Of a DNA stretch of 64,000 nucleotides, positions 17,801 to 26,573 are shown piece by piece. Under the pieces are notes generated by a model. The model did not search any database. It worked only from the letters and a program-made list of their open reading frames with translations, and had not been told where the DNA came from. Position numbers and translations under genes: made by a program. Within the stretch, counting starts at the first letter, position 1, and every line of letters starts with the position of its first letter. The stretch comes from JAIOQA01 sp035493675 (GTDB taxonomy: Bacteria > Myxococcota_A > Polyangia > Haliangiales > Haliangiaceae). The DNA is taken from positions 1-64,000 of the forward strand of contig DATJIA010000436.1 of assembly GCA_035493675.1 (NCBI GenBank). Direction: 5' to 3'.

Positions 17801-17981
17801 CGGCAGGGCGCCGATGGCGATCGGCCTCGGCGAAGGCGGCGAGCAGAACGCGCCGCTCGGCCGCGCGGTGATCGGCGGCCTCACGGTCGCGACCGTGACC
17901 ACCTTGTTCTTCGTGCCCGTGATGTACTCGATCCTGCGGCGCAAGCCTCCCGTGAAGCAGGAGATGGAGATCGGTCCGTGA
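14826..17981 (+). CDS. RND-family efflux pump, inner-membrane permease
   Basis: 1051 residues from ATG 14826, which begins exactly at the usual RND N-terminus (MWLLRVALRRPYTFLV); GAGGAG lies 16 bases upstream, slightly far. Twelve membrane spans in the AcrB/CusA arrangement; the proton-relay pair in TM4 is Asp405-Asp406 in GILVDDATVAIENIHRN. Two large periplasmic loops follow TM1 and TM7. The sequence fits the HAE1/multidrug branch rather than heavy-metal CusA (no Met cluster seen). Its adaptor follows after seven bases; no TolC-like channel is present in the window, so one must come from elsewhere. Confidence 0.93.
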   Translation: MWLLRVALRRPYTFLVMALMIAIGGVYSIAQTPTDIFPNIDIPVISVIFRYGGLPPEQMEKRVVNNFERFLTTIVSDIDHIESLSLTGTSIVKIYLQPGADLDEAIAQTTSVSTTAVRSMPPGMVPPLIMRYSATAVPIIQLALESETLSEQQLFDLGINFVRTEIATIPGAELPYPYGGRQRQIIVDIDPPRLQAWGLSPRDVQAALGTQNVVLPAGTAKMGDLEYYIVTNGNAASLDELAAIPISTVNGKTVFIRDVANVRDGAMPQTSLVHVERRRSVLMSILKNGNASTLDVTDEVKRRIPTAVDRLPKEAAGKLTVKTLFDQSVFVRASINGVMREALIAAGLTALMILLFLGSWRSTLIVVTSIPLSILFSIIALHALGQTLNVMTLGGMALAVGILVDDATVAIENIHRNMAQRKPFFRAIIDGAQQIAVPAFVSTLCICIVFVPIGFLTGAVRSLFVPLGMAVIFAMAMSYLISRTLVPTLVRYLLRKESEAHHEGDEKSVFDRAFERFRDGYGRYLAWALGNRGFVVAAFTIFVAGSIAMLPLVGRDFFPQVDAGLIKLHVRGVPGTRLEQSEQRILAIEDTIKKKVIPPEEIDTMLDVMGIPNSGINLSLSEGALISSADAQIYISLKEGHAPTETYVRALREELRRDYPDTTFFFLAPDISTQVLNFGLAAPIDVQVVGPVGSEDQTSAVADALAAEIEKIPGAADVHLAQVQRAPQLNVDIDRVAASQSGLTTRDVASDMLISLTGAGDVSPSFWLDKRGVQYAVTVQTPQYAIDSVDALAATPLSTGGGQPQTLGNVAKFTRTVGPANVTHYDIKRTFDVQANVDGTDLGSVTDGVRDVIAKAKAKAPKGTTITLKGQAESMDSSFHGLEQGLVFAILLVYLIMVINFQSWLDPFVILMALPGALAGIIWILFLSGTTLSVPALIGAIMCVGVATANSILVVSFANEQRGYGRDAPSAALAAGMTRLRPVMMTALAMIIGRAPMAIGLGEGGEQNAPLGRAVIGGLTVATVTTLFFVPVMYSILRRKPPVKQEMEIGP

Positions 17982-17988
17982 GGCTCCC

Positions 17989-19227
17989 ATGAGCGATCAG
18001 CAGGAAACCCGCCCCGACGACCTCGGCTTCGAGCTGCCGCGCGCCGCGCGCGTCTCGCGCGTGCGCGTCGCGATCGTGCTCGCGGTCGTGATCGGCGCCG
18101 CGTTCGTGCTCGGCTACCTGCCGCGCCGCACCGCGCGCGCGCGCCTCGACGCCGGGCCGGCGTCGTCGTCCGAGCCGACCGCGCGCCTCGAGACGATCAG
18201 CGCGAAGGAGATCAAGAGCGATCAGCCGCTGTCGTTGCCGGGCACGGTGACGCCGCTCGAGCAGACCACGCTCTATCCGCGCGTGTCCGGCTACGTGCGC
18301 GCGTGGAAGGTCGACATCGGCGACAAGGTCACCGACGGCCAGGAGCTGGTCGAGATCGACACGCCCGAGACCGACGCGGAGATCGCGCAGGCGCGCGCGC
18401 AGCTCGCGCAGGCGAAGGCCGCGCTCGCGCAGGCGCAGGCGCACGCCGCGTTCTCGAAGACGAACGCGGAGCGCTACCAGCAGCTCGGCGATCAGAACCT
18501 CGTCGCGAAGTCGCAGGTCGAGCAGAACGTGACCCAGGCCGGCACCGATCAGGCCAACGTCGTCGCGGCGCAGGCGCAGATCGCCGCCGCCGAGGCGAAC
18601 GTGCGCCGCCTGTCAGATCTCAAGACCTTCTCGAAGGTGAGCGCGCCGTTCGCGGGCGTCGTCACCGCGCGCACGGTCGAGCGCGGCGCGCTGGTCTCCA
18701 GCTCGACGCCGCTCTACACGATCGCCGCGACCGATCCGGTGCGCATCTTCGTGCAGGTCCCGCAGTCGGTCGCGCCCAGCGTGCGGGTCGACGTGCCGGT
18801 CGCGATCACCGCGCGCGAGTACGCGGGCCGGACCTTCAACGGCAAGGTCGCGCGCACCGCCGGCGCCCTCGATCCCGCGCTGCGCACGATGAACACCGAG
18901 GTGCGCGTGCCGAACCCCGACGGTGCGCTCTTGCCCGGCATGTACGTGCAGACCGCGCTGACCCTCCCGCTGCCGCACCGCGTCCTCGAGGTCCCGTCGA
19001 CGGCGCTCTACAACGACGCGCAAGGCGTGCGGCTCGCCGTCGTCGAGAACGGGCACATCCACTACGTCCCGATCACGATCGAGCGTGATACGGGGGCCAC
19101 GATCCAGATCGCGACCGGTCTCCGCGGCGACGAGAAGATCGTCAAGATCGCGGTTCCGACGCTCACCGAGGGCCAACCGGTCGACGTGATCGCGGCGCCC
19201 GCGCCGAGCGCGACGCCGCCTCGTTGA
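17989..19227 (+). CDS. RND efflux periplasmic adaptor (membrane fusion protein)
   Basis: 412 residues from ATG 17989. One N-terminal membrane span (about residues 25-44) anchors it; residues 98-126 form the lipoyl-like half (VSGYVRAWKVDIGDKV, then a DTPE end), 127-205 an Ala/Gln-rich coiled-coil hairpin, then the second lipoyl half (SAPFAGVVTARTVERGALV) and beta-barrel plus membrane-proximal domains. It bridges the permease and an outer-membrane channel. Gap to the permease is seven bases, so they share a transcript. Confidence 0.93.
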   Translation: MSDQQETRPDDLGFELPRAARVSRVRVAIVLAVVIGAAFVLGYLPRRTARARLDAGPASSSEPTARLETISAKEIKSDQPLSLPGTVTPLEQTTLYPRVSGYVRAWKVDIGDKVTDGQELVEIDTPETDAEIAQARAQLAQAKAALAQAQAHAAFSKTNAERYQQLGDQNLVAKSQVEQNVTQAGTDQANVVAAQAQIAAAEANVRRLSDLKTFSKVSAPFAGVVTARTVERGALVSSSTPLYTIAATDPVRIFVQVPQSVAPSVRVDVPVAITAREYAGRTFNGKVARTAGALDPALRTMNTEVRVPNPDGALLPGMYVQTALTLPLPHRVLEVPSTALYNDAQGVRLAVVENGHIHYVPITIERDTGATIQIATGLRGDEKIVKIAVPTLTEGQPVDVIAAPAPSATPPR

Positions 19228-19241
19228 TCTAAGATCCCGGC

Positions 19242-20465
19242 GTGCGCATCGGAGAAATCCTGCTCGCCGACGGAGTGATCGGCGCGCGCGATCTCGATGA
19301 CGCGCTGTCCGAGCAGCTGATGTCGCGCGCGAACGATCGCGGCCCGATCGCGCGCCTCGGCTCGATCCTCTACGAGCGCGGCCTCTTGCCCGCCGACGTG
19401 ATCGCGCGCGCCCTCGCCCGCCAGCTCGCGGTGCCCGCCGCGCTCGGCCGCCACCTCGAGTCGCGCGACCCCGCGCTCGCGGGCCTGTTGTCGGCGGACC
19501 TCGCGCGCCGCTTCCTCGCGCTGCCGGTCGCGCAGACCAAGAGCGAGCGCGGCCTGTCGTTGATCGTCTGCATGCGCGATCCGAACGATCCGGCCGCGGT
19601 CGAGCTGATCGCGCGCGCGACGCGCATGCCGATCGTGCCCGCGGTCGCGTGCGAGGCGATCCTCGCGCCGCTGATCGCGAAGATCTATCCGCCGCCCGTC
19701 GCCGACGAGCCGGACCCGGTCGAGGAGATCGACGTCAACCTCGAGGACACCGGCCCGGTCGTCAGCGAGCCGCTCGACCCGCTCACCTCCGGCCAGTTCC
19801 AGCTGGTCGGCCTCGACGACAGCGGCGTCGCGCGCGACGAGTCGCAGATCCAATCCGCGACCACCGCGCGACCGTCCGGCCGCATCAGCGCGCAGGTCGC
19901 CGCCGCCGCGCCCGATCCTCCCTCGCTCGATTCGACCCGCGCCGCGATCGCGCGCACCACGCACCGCGACGCGATCGCCGACGCCGCCGTCGCCTATCTC
20001 GCCGGCCGCTGGTCCGCCGCCGTCGTGATGGTCGTGCGCGACGGCCTCGCCCTCGGCCACCGCGGCTTCGGCGGCGCGCTCACGCCCGCGTCGGTCGAAT
20101 CGATCGTCGTCCCGCTCAACCAGCCCTCGGTCCTCCGCACCGCCCACGATCGCAAGGCGCCGTACATCGGCCCGCCGATGGAGACCTCCCTCGTCCAGGA
20201 TCGTTTCCTCCGCGCGGTGGGCTACCCGGGAGCCGGGTACCCCACCGATCTGATGACACGGGGCGGCGCCGCGCCCGGCGCCGAGGTGATCGCGATGCCG
20301 GTGTCGCTGCGCGATCGCGTCGTGTGCCTCGTGTTCGTGCACGGCCTCCTGCCCGGCGTCTCGTCCGATGCCGCGCACGCCGAGCTCCGCACCCTCGTCC
20401 AGATCATGGAGGAGTCGTTCCTCCGCCTGATCCGCGAGCACAAGCGCTCGCCGACCTCGTCGTGA
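19242..20465 (+). CDS. MshEN-domain protein (GspE N-terminal-like)
   Basis: 407 residues from GTG 19242. Residues 1-130 match the MshEN/GspE-N fold, with the two repeated RIGEILLADGVI and RLGSILYERGLL motifs followed by ALARQLAVPAA; such domains bind cyclic di-GMP in MshE. A linker rich in Pro/Asp/Ser (about 150-225) leads to a C-terminal alpha/beta domain that looks GAF-like. No secretion ATPase (no Walker A) follows, so this is a stand-alone MshEN regulator, a type common in myxobacteria. Only 14 bases separate it from the efflux adaptor gene. Confidence 0.75.
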   Translation: MRIGEILLADGVIGARDLDDALSEQLMSRANDRGPIARLGSILYERGLLPADVIARALARQLAVPAALGRHLESRDPALAGLLSADLARRFLALPVAQTKSERGLSLIVCMRDPNDPAAVELIARATRMPIVPAVACEAILAPLIAKIYPPPVADEPDPVEEIDVNLEDTGPVVSEPLDPLTSGQFQLVGLDDSGVARDESQIQSATTARPSGRISAQVAAAAPDPPSLDSTRAAIARTTHRDAIADAAVAYLAGRWSAAVVMVVRDGLALGHRGFGGALTPASVESIVVPLNQPSVLRTAHDRKAPYIGPPMETSLVQDRFLRAVGYPGAGYPTDLMTRGGAAPGAEVIAMPVSLRDRVVCLVFVHGLLPGVSSDAAHAELRTLVQIMEESFLRLIREHKRSPTSS

Positions 20466-21746
20466 TCAGGCGCGCCGCGCGCGGCGCGTGAAGTACAGGC
20501 CCGCGATCGTGAAGCACACGGTGCACACGACGCTGGTCACGTACGAGAATCGCCGGAAGAAGTCGAGCTTCGACGTCGCGCCTTGGCCGAGCACCTTGTA
20601 GAGCACGATGCCGACCGAGCCGCCGTAGGCGACGGCGTCGCTGACGTAGATCAGGAACACCGCGGTCGCGACCACGCCGAGCGCGGCGATCGTGCGATCG
20701 AACAGGACGCAGCCGTAGGGCACGTAGCCCAGGTACAGACCGAGCCCGACGCCGGTCATCCACGTCGTCGGTCCGATCGCGCCCGCATCGAAGAGGAGCG
20801 TCGCCGCGCCGATCAGCATGCTCCCCACGATCATGATCACGTAGGTCCATGCGAGCCCGAGCACGTTGTCCTTCACGACGTAGAGGAAGCCGAGGACGAC
20901 CATCACCGACAGCGCGATCGGGATCTCGGTCAGCGTGAAGACGCTCGCGCGATCGCCTTCGCCGAGCTCCGCCCAGATCTCGGCGGCGTAGTTGTCGCGG
21001 AAGTCGCGATAGCCGGTGAGCAGCAGGTACACGATCACGAGCAGCACGAGCCCCGCGCCGTAGCGGCGCACGAACGCGCGGCGCTGCGCCTTGCCCATCG
21101 GCTCGCGCTCGGTGCGCGCGGCGACGTCGGCGTCGCTCGGCGGCGGGATGCGGCTCAGGCCCCAGACCGCGACGAGGAAGAGCGGCAGGAACAAGAGGCC
21201 GGTCACCGCGGGCATCCACGACTCGCTCACGCCGTGCCCGAGGATCTCGGCGCCGATCGACTTCACCGCGCCGCTCGCGACGACGTACGCGCACGACAAC
21301 CCAGCGCCGAGGATCTCCGACGTGCGCCGTCCCTCGAGGAAGCTGAAGACGACCCCCCACACGGTGCCGAGCGGGAGACCGTCGAGGAACAGCGCGATCA
21401 CCTTGCCGTGCGGCGGCAGGATCGCGAAGAGGATCAGCGCGAGCTCGGCCCACGCGATCAAGAAGACGAGCGCCCACGCGCGTCGCGCCGGCGGCATCTC
21501 GGAGTTGATCTTCACGCCGAGCAGCTTCGACAGCGCGTAGCCGATCAGCTGGCCGATGATCAGCGCGCTCTTGAGATCGAGCCCGAACGCGGTCTCGCCC
21601 GCGTAGTGCGCGGCGGCGAACGGCTTGCGATAGCCGTACATGCAGAAGTACGTCGTGAACGCGGTCGCGACCGCGTAGATCGCGAAGACCGCGGGTGAGC
21701 TGCGCGCGAGCCATCGCGTGAGACGGTGAGATCGCGCGTCCGCCAC
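20466..21746 (-). CDS. DUF5690-like major-facilitator-type membrane protein
   Basis: 426 residues from GTG 21746 with about 12 membrane spans. Features that recall DUF5690 proteins: an N-terminal FTTYFCMYGYRKPFAAAHY segment (also seen in sugar-phosphate/OPA transporters), SKLLGVKINSEM, and a central TGYRDFRDNYAAEIWAELG loop. The family name is from memory and the substrate is unknown. It is divergent, 23 bases from a phosphodiesterase gene, and an OPA-family transporter follows that gene, so a phosphorylated organic substrate is plausible. Confidence 0.75.
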   Translation of the reverse strand: MADARSHRLTRWLARSSPAVFAIYAVATAFTTYFCMYGYRKPFAAAHYAGETAFGLDLKSALIIGQLIGYALSKLLGVKINSEMPPARRAWALVFLIAWAELALILFAILPPHGKVIALFLDGLPLGTVWGVVFSFLEGRRTSEILGAGLSCAYVVASGAVKSIGAEILGHGVSESWMPAVTGLLFLPLFLVAVWGLSRIPPPSDADVAARTEREPMGKAQRRAFVRRYGAGLVLLVIVYLLLTGYRDFRDNYAAEIWAELGEGDRASVFTLTEIPIALSVMVVLGFLYVVKDNVLGLAWTYVIMIVGSMLIGAATLLFDAGAIGPTTWMTGVGLGLYLGYVPYGCVLFDRTIAALGVVATAVFLIYVSDAVAYGGSVGIVLYKVLGQGATSKLDFFRRFSYVTSVVCTVCFTIAGLYFTRRARRA

Positions 21747-21769
21747 CGCGCGCAGGGTACACTGAGTGC

Positions 21770-22735
21770 GTGCGACGCTCCGGACTGTTCGCGCTCGTCG
21801 GGATCGTTTCGGTCGTGCTCGCGTGGACCGCGATGCGCGGATCGCACACGACGCCCACGACGCCGCCCGCGCACGCGATCGCGGCGCCCGCCGCGAAGCC
21901 GCCGATCACGCCGCCGCCCGCGCCGGAGCCGGTCGCGCCGCCTCCGCGCCGCGTCGTGATCATCAGCGAGGACGGCATGCGCCCCGACGTCCTCGACGGC
22001 GATCGCACGCCGCGCCACGTCGCGCTCATGCGCGAGGGCGAGATCGCGCACCGCGCGCACACGATCCCCGAGAGCGACACGCTGCCCTCGCACGCGTCGA
22101 TGCTGTCGGGGGTCGGCGCCGCCGCGCACGGCCTGTGGTGGAACAGCTACCAGCCGTCGCGCGGGTACATCCACGTGCCGACGATCTTCTCGATCGCGCA
22201 CGCGCACGGCCTGACGACCGCGATGTTCGTCGGCAAGCCGAAGCTGAAGCACATCGCGATCCCCGGGACGGTCGATCACTTCGAGCGTCCCGGCTACCTG
22301 TGCGGCTCGGTGGCGCGGCGCGCGGCGGCGTTCTTCCGCGCGACGCCGCCGGATCTGATGTTCGTGCACTTCTCGGATCCCGACGAGTACGGCCACAGCC
22401 ACGGCTGGATGTCGCCCGAATACCTGCGCGCGGTCGCCGCGAGCGATCGCTGCCTCGCGACCGTGCTCGATGCGATCGACGAGCCCGCGACGCGCGCGGA
22501 CACGCTCGTGATCGTCACCGCCGATCACGGCGGCCACGGCAAGCACCACTCGGGCGGCGTCGCCGAGGTCGATCGCGACATCCCGTGGATCGTGCGCGGG
22601 CCCGGCGTCGCGCCCGGCGGCGAGATCGAGGGCGCCGTCGCGACGACCGACACCGCCGTGACCGCGCTGGCGGCGCTCGGCCTGCCGCGCACGCCCGAGA
22701 TGAAGGGCCGCTCGCCGGTGACGTTCGCGCGGTGA
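21770..22735 (+). CDS. Alkaline-phosphatase-superfamily phosphodiesterase / nucleotide pyrophosphatase-like protein
   Basis: 321 residues from GTG 21770. One N-terminal membrane anchor or signal (residues 5-21), a Pro/Ala-rich linker, then the NPP-type catalytic fold: VVIISEDGMRPDVL (metal-binding Asp), TLPSHASMLSG with the Thr/Ser nucleophile region, HFSDPDEYGHSHGW (Asp/His metal ligands), and VTADHGGHGKHH (second metal site). The order and spacing match type I phosphodiesterase/nucleotide pyrophosphatases, acting outside the cytoplasm. Sandwiched between two transporters likely to move phosphorylated compounds. Confidence 0.85.
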   Translation: MRRSGLFALVGIVSVVLAWTAMRGSHTTPTTPPAHAIAAPAAKPPITPPPAPEPVAPPPRRVVIISEDGMRPDVLDGDRTPRHVALMREGEIAHRAHTIPESDTLPSHASMLSGVGAAAHGLWWNSYQPSRGYIHVPTIFSIAHAHGLTTAMFVGKPKLKHIAIPGTVDHFERPGYLCGSVARRAAAFFRATPPDLMFVHFSDPDEYGHSHGWMSPEYLRAVAASDRCLATVLDAIDEPATRADTLVIVTADHGGHGKHHSGGVAEVDRDIPWIVRGPGVAPGGEIEGAVATTDTAVTALAALGLPRTPEMKGRSPVTFAR

Positions 22736-22741
22736 GCGTGA

Positions 22742-23944
22742 TCAGGGCGCCGCGGCTCGCGTCCGCCACAGCGGCGCGACGACGAGCGCGCCCGCGAGCG
22801 CCGCGCCCGCCCACAGCTCGAGCGCGACGTGCCAGTCGTAGCGATCGACGACGAAGCCGGTGACCTGATCGCCGATCGACGCGCCGACGTAGCCGATGAA
22901 GTCGACGAAGCCGACCGCCGCCGCGACGGTGCCGCCGTGGGCGAGATCGACCGGCGCCGCGCCGACGAGCAAGACCTGCGGCCCGAAGATCAACGCGCCG
23001 ATCAACGCCAACGCGATGATCGATCCGATCAAGCTCGTCTGCACCAGCGCGTCGTAGCCGAGCACGAGCCCGGCGAGCCCGACGAGCATCACGCACACGA
23101 CCGGCGCGCGCCGCCCGCCGAAGTAGCGATCGGTCGCCCAGCCGGCGGCGAGCGTGCCCGCGATCCCGCCCAGCGGCAGCACCGCGTACTTCAGCGCGGA
23201 GACCGTGACGCTCGCGGGCTGCGCTTCGATCAGGTGCGCGATGCCCCAGTCGATGAAGCCGTAGCGGCACACCGACAGCAGGCCGAGCGCGCCCGCGAGC
23301 AACCACAAGCGACCGTTGCCCAGCGTCGCCGCGAGCGTGCGCGTCCACGGCGCGTCGGAGCGCGCGTGCGCGACCCGCGGCGGCGCCTCGCGCGGCATGA
23401 GCACGAGCATGTGGATCGCCGACAGCGCGAGCAGGATCGCGGGCACCCACACCGCGCCGCGCCAGCCGAACGCATCGACCGACGCGCCCGCGACGACGAA
23501 CGTCAGCGCGCCCGCGAGCTGATAACCCGTCCCGATCACCGCGATCGCGCGGCCGCGGCGCTCGGGCGAGAACGTCGCGGTCGCGACGCGCATCGTCGGC
23601 GCCCAGCCGAGCGCCTGCGCGTAGCCGTTGCACGCCCAGACGAAGATCAAGAAGTAGAGGCCGGTGCCGAACCCGAACACGACGTTGAGCGCCGCCGACG
23701 CGAGCATCCCGATCGCGAGCAAGCGCCGCGGCGCGACGCGCTCGGCGAGCTGCCCGTTGATCAGTTGACCGATCCCGTACGCGAGCTTGAGCGCGCCGAG
23801 GATCCAGCCGATCTCCGTCCGCGTCAGGACGAGCTCGCTGCGGATCCCGGGCACCGCGGCCGCGAGGTTGCTGCGACAGAAGTAGAACGAGCCGTAGGTC
23901 AGCCAGAGCACCCACAGCACGCGCGCGCGAGCGCGTTCACTCAC
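22742..23944 (-). CDS. MFS transporter, organophosphate:phosphate antiporter (OPA)-like
   Basis: 400 residues from GTG 23944; 12 membrane spans. The start LTYGSFYFCRSNLAAAVP with its YFCRSN motif is characteristic of GlpT/UhpT-type OPA carriers, as are GALKLAYGIGQLINGQLAER and a late VGFVDFIGYVGASIGD helix. OPA carriers import sugar phosphates or glycerol-3-phosphate in exchange for phosphate. Convergent with the phosphodiesterase gene, six bases between stops. Confidence 0.85.
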   Translation of the reverse strand: MSERARARVLWVLWLTYGSFYFCRSNLAAAVPGIRSELVLTRTEIGWILGALKLAYGIGQLINGQLAERVAPRRLLAIGMLASAALNVVFGFGTGLYFLIFVWACNGYAQALGWAPTMRVATATFSPERRGRAIAVIGTGYQLAGALTFVVAGASVDAFGWRGAVWVPAILLALSAIHMLVLMPREAPPRVAHARSDAPWTRTLAATLGNGRLWLLAGALGLLSVCRYGFIDWGIAHLIEAQPASVTVSALKYAVLPLGGIAGTLAAGWATDRYFGGRRAPVVCVMLVGLAGLVLGYDALVQTSLIGSIIALALIGALIFGPQVLLVGAAPVDLAHGGTVAAAVGFVDFIGYVGASIGDQVTGFVVDRYDWHVALELWAGAALAGALVVAPLWRTRAAAP

Positions 23945-23963
23945 GCGCGCAATCTAGCATCGA

Positions 23964-26360
23964 CTACGGAACGTTCGGCGTCCCGCTGGTCGCGAGCGAC
24001 GTGAGGAACGCCTTCCAGTCCGCCTCTGCGGTCGGGTTCTGGAACGCGACGAAGTGACCGTCGTACGAACCGGTCGTCACGTACTCGAAGACCGCGGCGG
24101 TGCGCTGCTGGCCGTCGCCGCCCGCCTTGTCGTTGGTCACCGGGCGCGGATCCTTCGTGCCGATCGACTCGATGTACGACGGATCGCTCGCGTCGCACGT
24201 GCCGCACGCCTGCAGGAGGCCCATCACCTGCGCGGTGACGTTGAGCGTGGCCTTCGGCGAGTAGGTGTCGTCCTTGTTCCACGTCATGAAGACGTGCTTC
24301 GACGGGATGCCGGTCGGCGGCTTCGCGACGACCAGCTTGTCGAAGTTCACCGGATCGATCGCGTCGAAGAACGTCTGCCACAGGATCATCACCGGGTGGC
24401 CGCCGCCGAGGCTGTCGTCGCCGAGCAGGAACGTGAGGCCCGCCTTCGCGTCGACCGGCGACTTCTTGTTGAGGATGCCGAAGGTCAGGAACGATCCGGC
24501 GCCCGAGAAGATCGCGGCCTTCGCGTCGGGCGACAGCGCGACGCCGGGGATGCCGACGTTCGAGCCCTGGCTGTGGCCGAAGTAGTACGTCTTGGTCGGA
24601 TCGAGCTTGATCGCGCCGACGCCGGTGACCGTGAACTGCGCGACCTGCGCGATGCGCAGCGCGCTGATCACGTCCATCGCGCCCTGCAGGTGGTTGTCGC
24701 GCGCCGCGCGCGGGTTGATCACGTTGAAGACCAGCGAGTCGGGCGAACGCGTGGAGGTGCCGCGCCGCGCGCCGTGGCCGACGCCGTCGAAGGTCAAGGT
24801 CGCCATCTGCGGCGTCGACGTCGCGAGCGCGGTCGCGACGCCGGAGCCGATCGCGTCCTTGAAGCTGCCGCCGGTGCCGTGCGCGTGCACGACCAGCGGC
24901 CAGCCGCCGCCGGGCATCGTGCCCTTGGGGATCGTCAGATCGAAGCAGACCTCTTCGGTGCCGTTCTGCGTCGGCGTCGCGCCGTTCCACGTGATCGCGC
25001 CGCCGTCGGCGGGCGTCGCATACGGCTCGGTGCCCTGCTGCCAGCGCGGCTCGCTGAAGCGACCCTGGATCTCGTAGTAGTCGGCGTTGGCGTCGCCGCA
25101 GGCGCGCGTCGGATCGGTCGCGCACACGGACGTCGTGGTCGCGCCGTCGCACAAGACGAGATCCGACAAGGTCGGCAACGCCGTGGCGAGCGTCGCCGCC
25201 GCCAGCGCGCGCGCCTTCTTGGTCGGATCCTGCGTCGTGAAGACCGCGACGCCCGCGACGTCCGCCGCCTGCATCCCGTTCTTGGTGAGGTACGCGCGGA
25301 AGTTGGCGTACTTGGTCCAGACCTTCGCGAGCGTCGGATCGGTCGGCTGGGTCGCGCCGAGGACCGCGGTCAGATCCGGATCGATCGAGGGCGCGGTGCC
25401 CGCGTGCGACATGATCGACGACGTCAGGTACACCGCGTACATGTGGCCGGGCTCGAGCGGATCGTTGGCGTTGTTGCCGACGACCAGCGTGTGCTGGCAC
25501 TCGTACTTGTGCGCGCCGGTGTCGTAGCCGTAGTTGCGGCCGCGATCGTTGCCGAAGCCGGGCGCCTGCGGATCGGTGATGTCGACGTAGTGCACGTTGG
25601 CGCCGTTCGCGCCGAGCGTGTTGAACTCGAGCTCGCTCGAGAAGCGGAACGTCACCGGCGCCATCGTCGAGAAGCCGTCGAAGTCTTGCGACAGCGAGTC
25701 GGCGTAGAGCGCGACGATGTCGACGCCGAGGAACGACTTGCCCGGGCGCGGGAAGTCGGACAGGTCGAGCGTGCCGTCGTCGTTCACGCGCGCGTCGTTG
25801 GGGAACGGCAGGCGGAAGAAGTCCGCCGGCTTCTTGCTCGGCTTCGGCACCTCCCAGTAGACGCGGAACGGCGTCTCGTCGGGCGCGCACGTCACGCCGG
25901 CGAACGGCGGGTACGCGTCGGTCAGACGATCGCAGAGGCCGTCGTTGCCGCAGACGAGCCCCGCGATGCAGTCGCTGGTCGCGGTGCAGTTCGCGCCGAG
26001 ATCGCCGGTGCCGCCCGCGTTGCAGGTGCCGCTGAAGCCGGACAGCTGGCAGTAGAGGCCCTTCAGGCAGTCGCCGCCCGACGAGCACGGATCGCCGACC
26101 ATGCCGCCGCCCGACGGCATGCACACGCCGGCTTCGCTGCAGTAGAGGCCGGTCGTGCAGTCGCGCGACGCGGAGCACGCGCCGTTCGCCTGCACCGAGC
26201 CCTCGACCGCGCAGAAGCCGCCCGCGCAGACGAGCCCCGCGCCGCAGGTCGAGCTGACCTTGCACGTGTCGCCGGCGCCGCCATCGGGCTTCGAGTCGTG
26301 GTTGGAGCCGAACAAGCCGCAACCGGTGAGCGCGACCAATAGAACCAGCGCGCGGTACAT
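23964..26360 (-). CDS. Lipoprotein alpha/beta hydrolase with Cys-rich N-terminal repeats
   Basis: 798 residues from ATG 26360 with an AGGGGGA ribosome binding site. Lipobox LTGC gives Cys14. Residues 30-145 hold four Cys-rich repeats of the form DxCxxxxxCxxGLxC-GxC, a module common on myxobacterial surface proteins. The C-terminal 400 residues contain a hydrolase core: VVHAHGTGG (oxyanion strand), then GHSQGS with nucleophile Ser597, and a final TTGSYDGHFVAF segment with a candidate catalytic His. A secreted, membrane-anchored esterase or lipase-like enzyme; substrate unknown. Confidence 0.8.
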   Translation of the reverse strand: MYRALVLLVALTGCGLFGSNHDSKPDGGAGDTCKVSSTCGAGLVCAGGFCAVEGSVQANGACSASRDCTTGLYCSEAGVCMPSGGGMVGDPCSSGGDCLKGLYCQLSGFSGTCNAGGTGDLGANCTATSDCIAGLVCGNDGLCDRLTDAYPPFAGVTCAPDETPFRVYWEVPKPSKKPADFFRLPFPNDARVNDDGTLDLSDFPRPGKSFLGVDIVALYADSLSQDFDGFSTMAPVTFRFSSELEFNTLGANGANVHYVDITDPQAPGFGNDRGRNYGYDTGAHKYECQHTLVVGNNANDPLEPGHMYAVYLTSSIMSHAGTAPSIDPDLTAVLGATQPTDPTLAKVWTKYANFRAYLTKNGMQAADVAGVAVFTTQDPTKKARALAAATLATALPTLSDLVLCDGATTTSVCATDPTRACGDANADYYEIQGRFSEPRWQQGTEPYATPADGGAITWNGATPTQNGTEEVCFDLTIPKGTMPGGGWPLVVHAHGTGGSFKDAIGSGVATALATSTPQMATLTFDGVGHGARRGTSTRSPDSLVFNVINPRAARDNHLQGAMDVISALRIAQVAQFTVTGVGAIKLDPTKTYYFGHSQGSNVGIPGVALSPDAKAAIFSGAGSFLTFGILNKKSPVDAKAGLTFLLGDDSLGGGHPVMILWQTFFDAIDPVNFDKLVVAKPPTGIPSKHVFMTWNKDDTYSPKATLNVTAQVMGLLQACGTCDASDPSYIESIGTKDPRPVTNDKAGGDGQQRTAAVFEYVTTGSYDGHFVAFQNPTAEADWKAFLTSLATSGTPNVP

Positions 26361-26573
26361 GCGTCCCCCTGCGAGAATTTCTCCAACGATAACCTACTCT
26401 CACACGCCGTTAGAAGCCTCGGTGCCAGGTCGCGTGACGCGCGCCGCGCAGGGGGCACACCATTGCCGCCTCGTGCGTAGCAATAGACGTGAACGGCGTC
26501 GCGGGAGTGGTCGATTCCAGTTGCGTGATCGGGCTGACTGCCCCAACATCCGCCGCCTCCGTCAGGCGGTACC

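Noticed and set aside
14835..17990. 1051-codon open frame on the minus strand
   Set aside because: Shadow of the RND permease gene; low-complexity Arg/Asp/His/Val composition.
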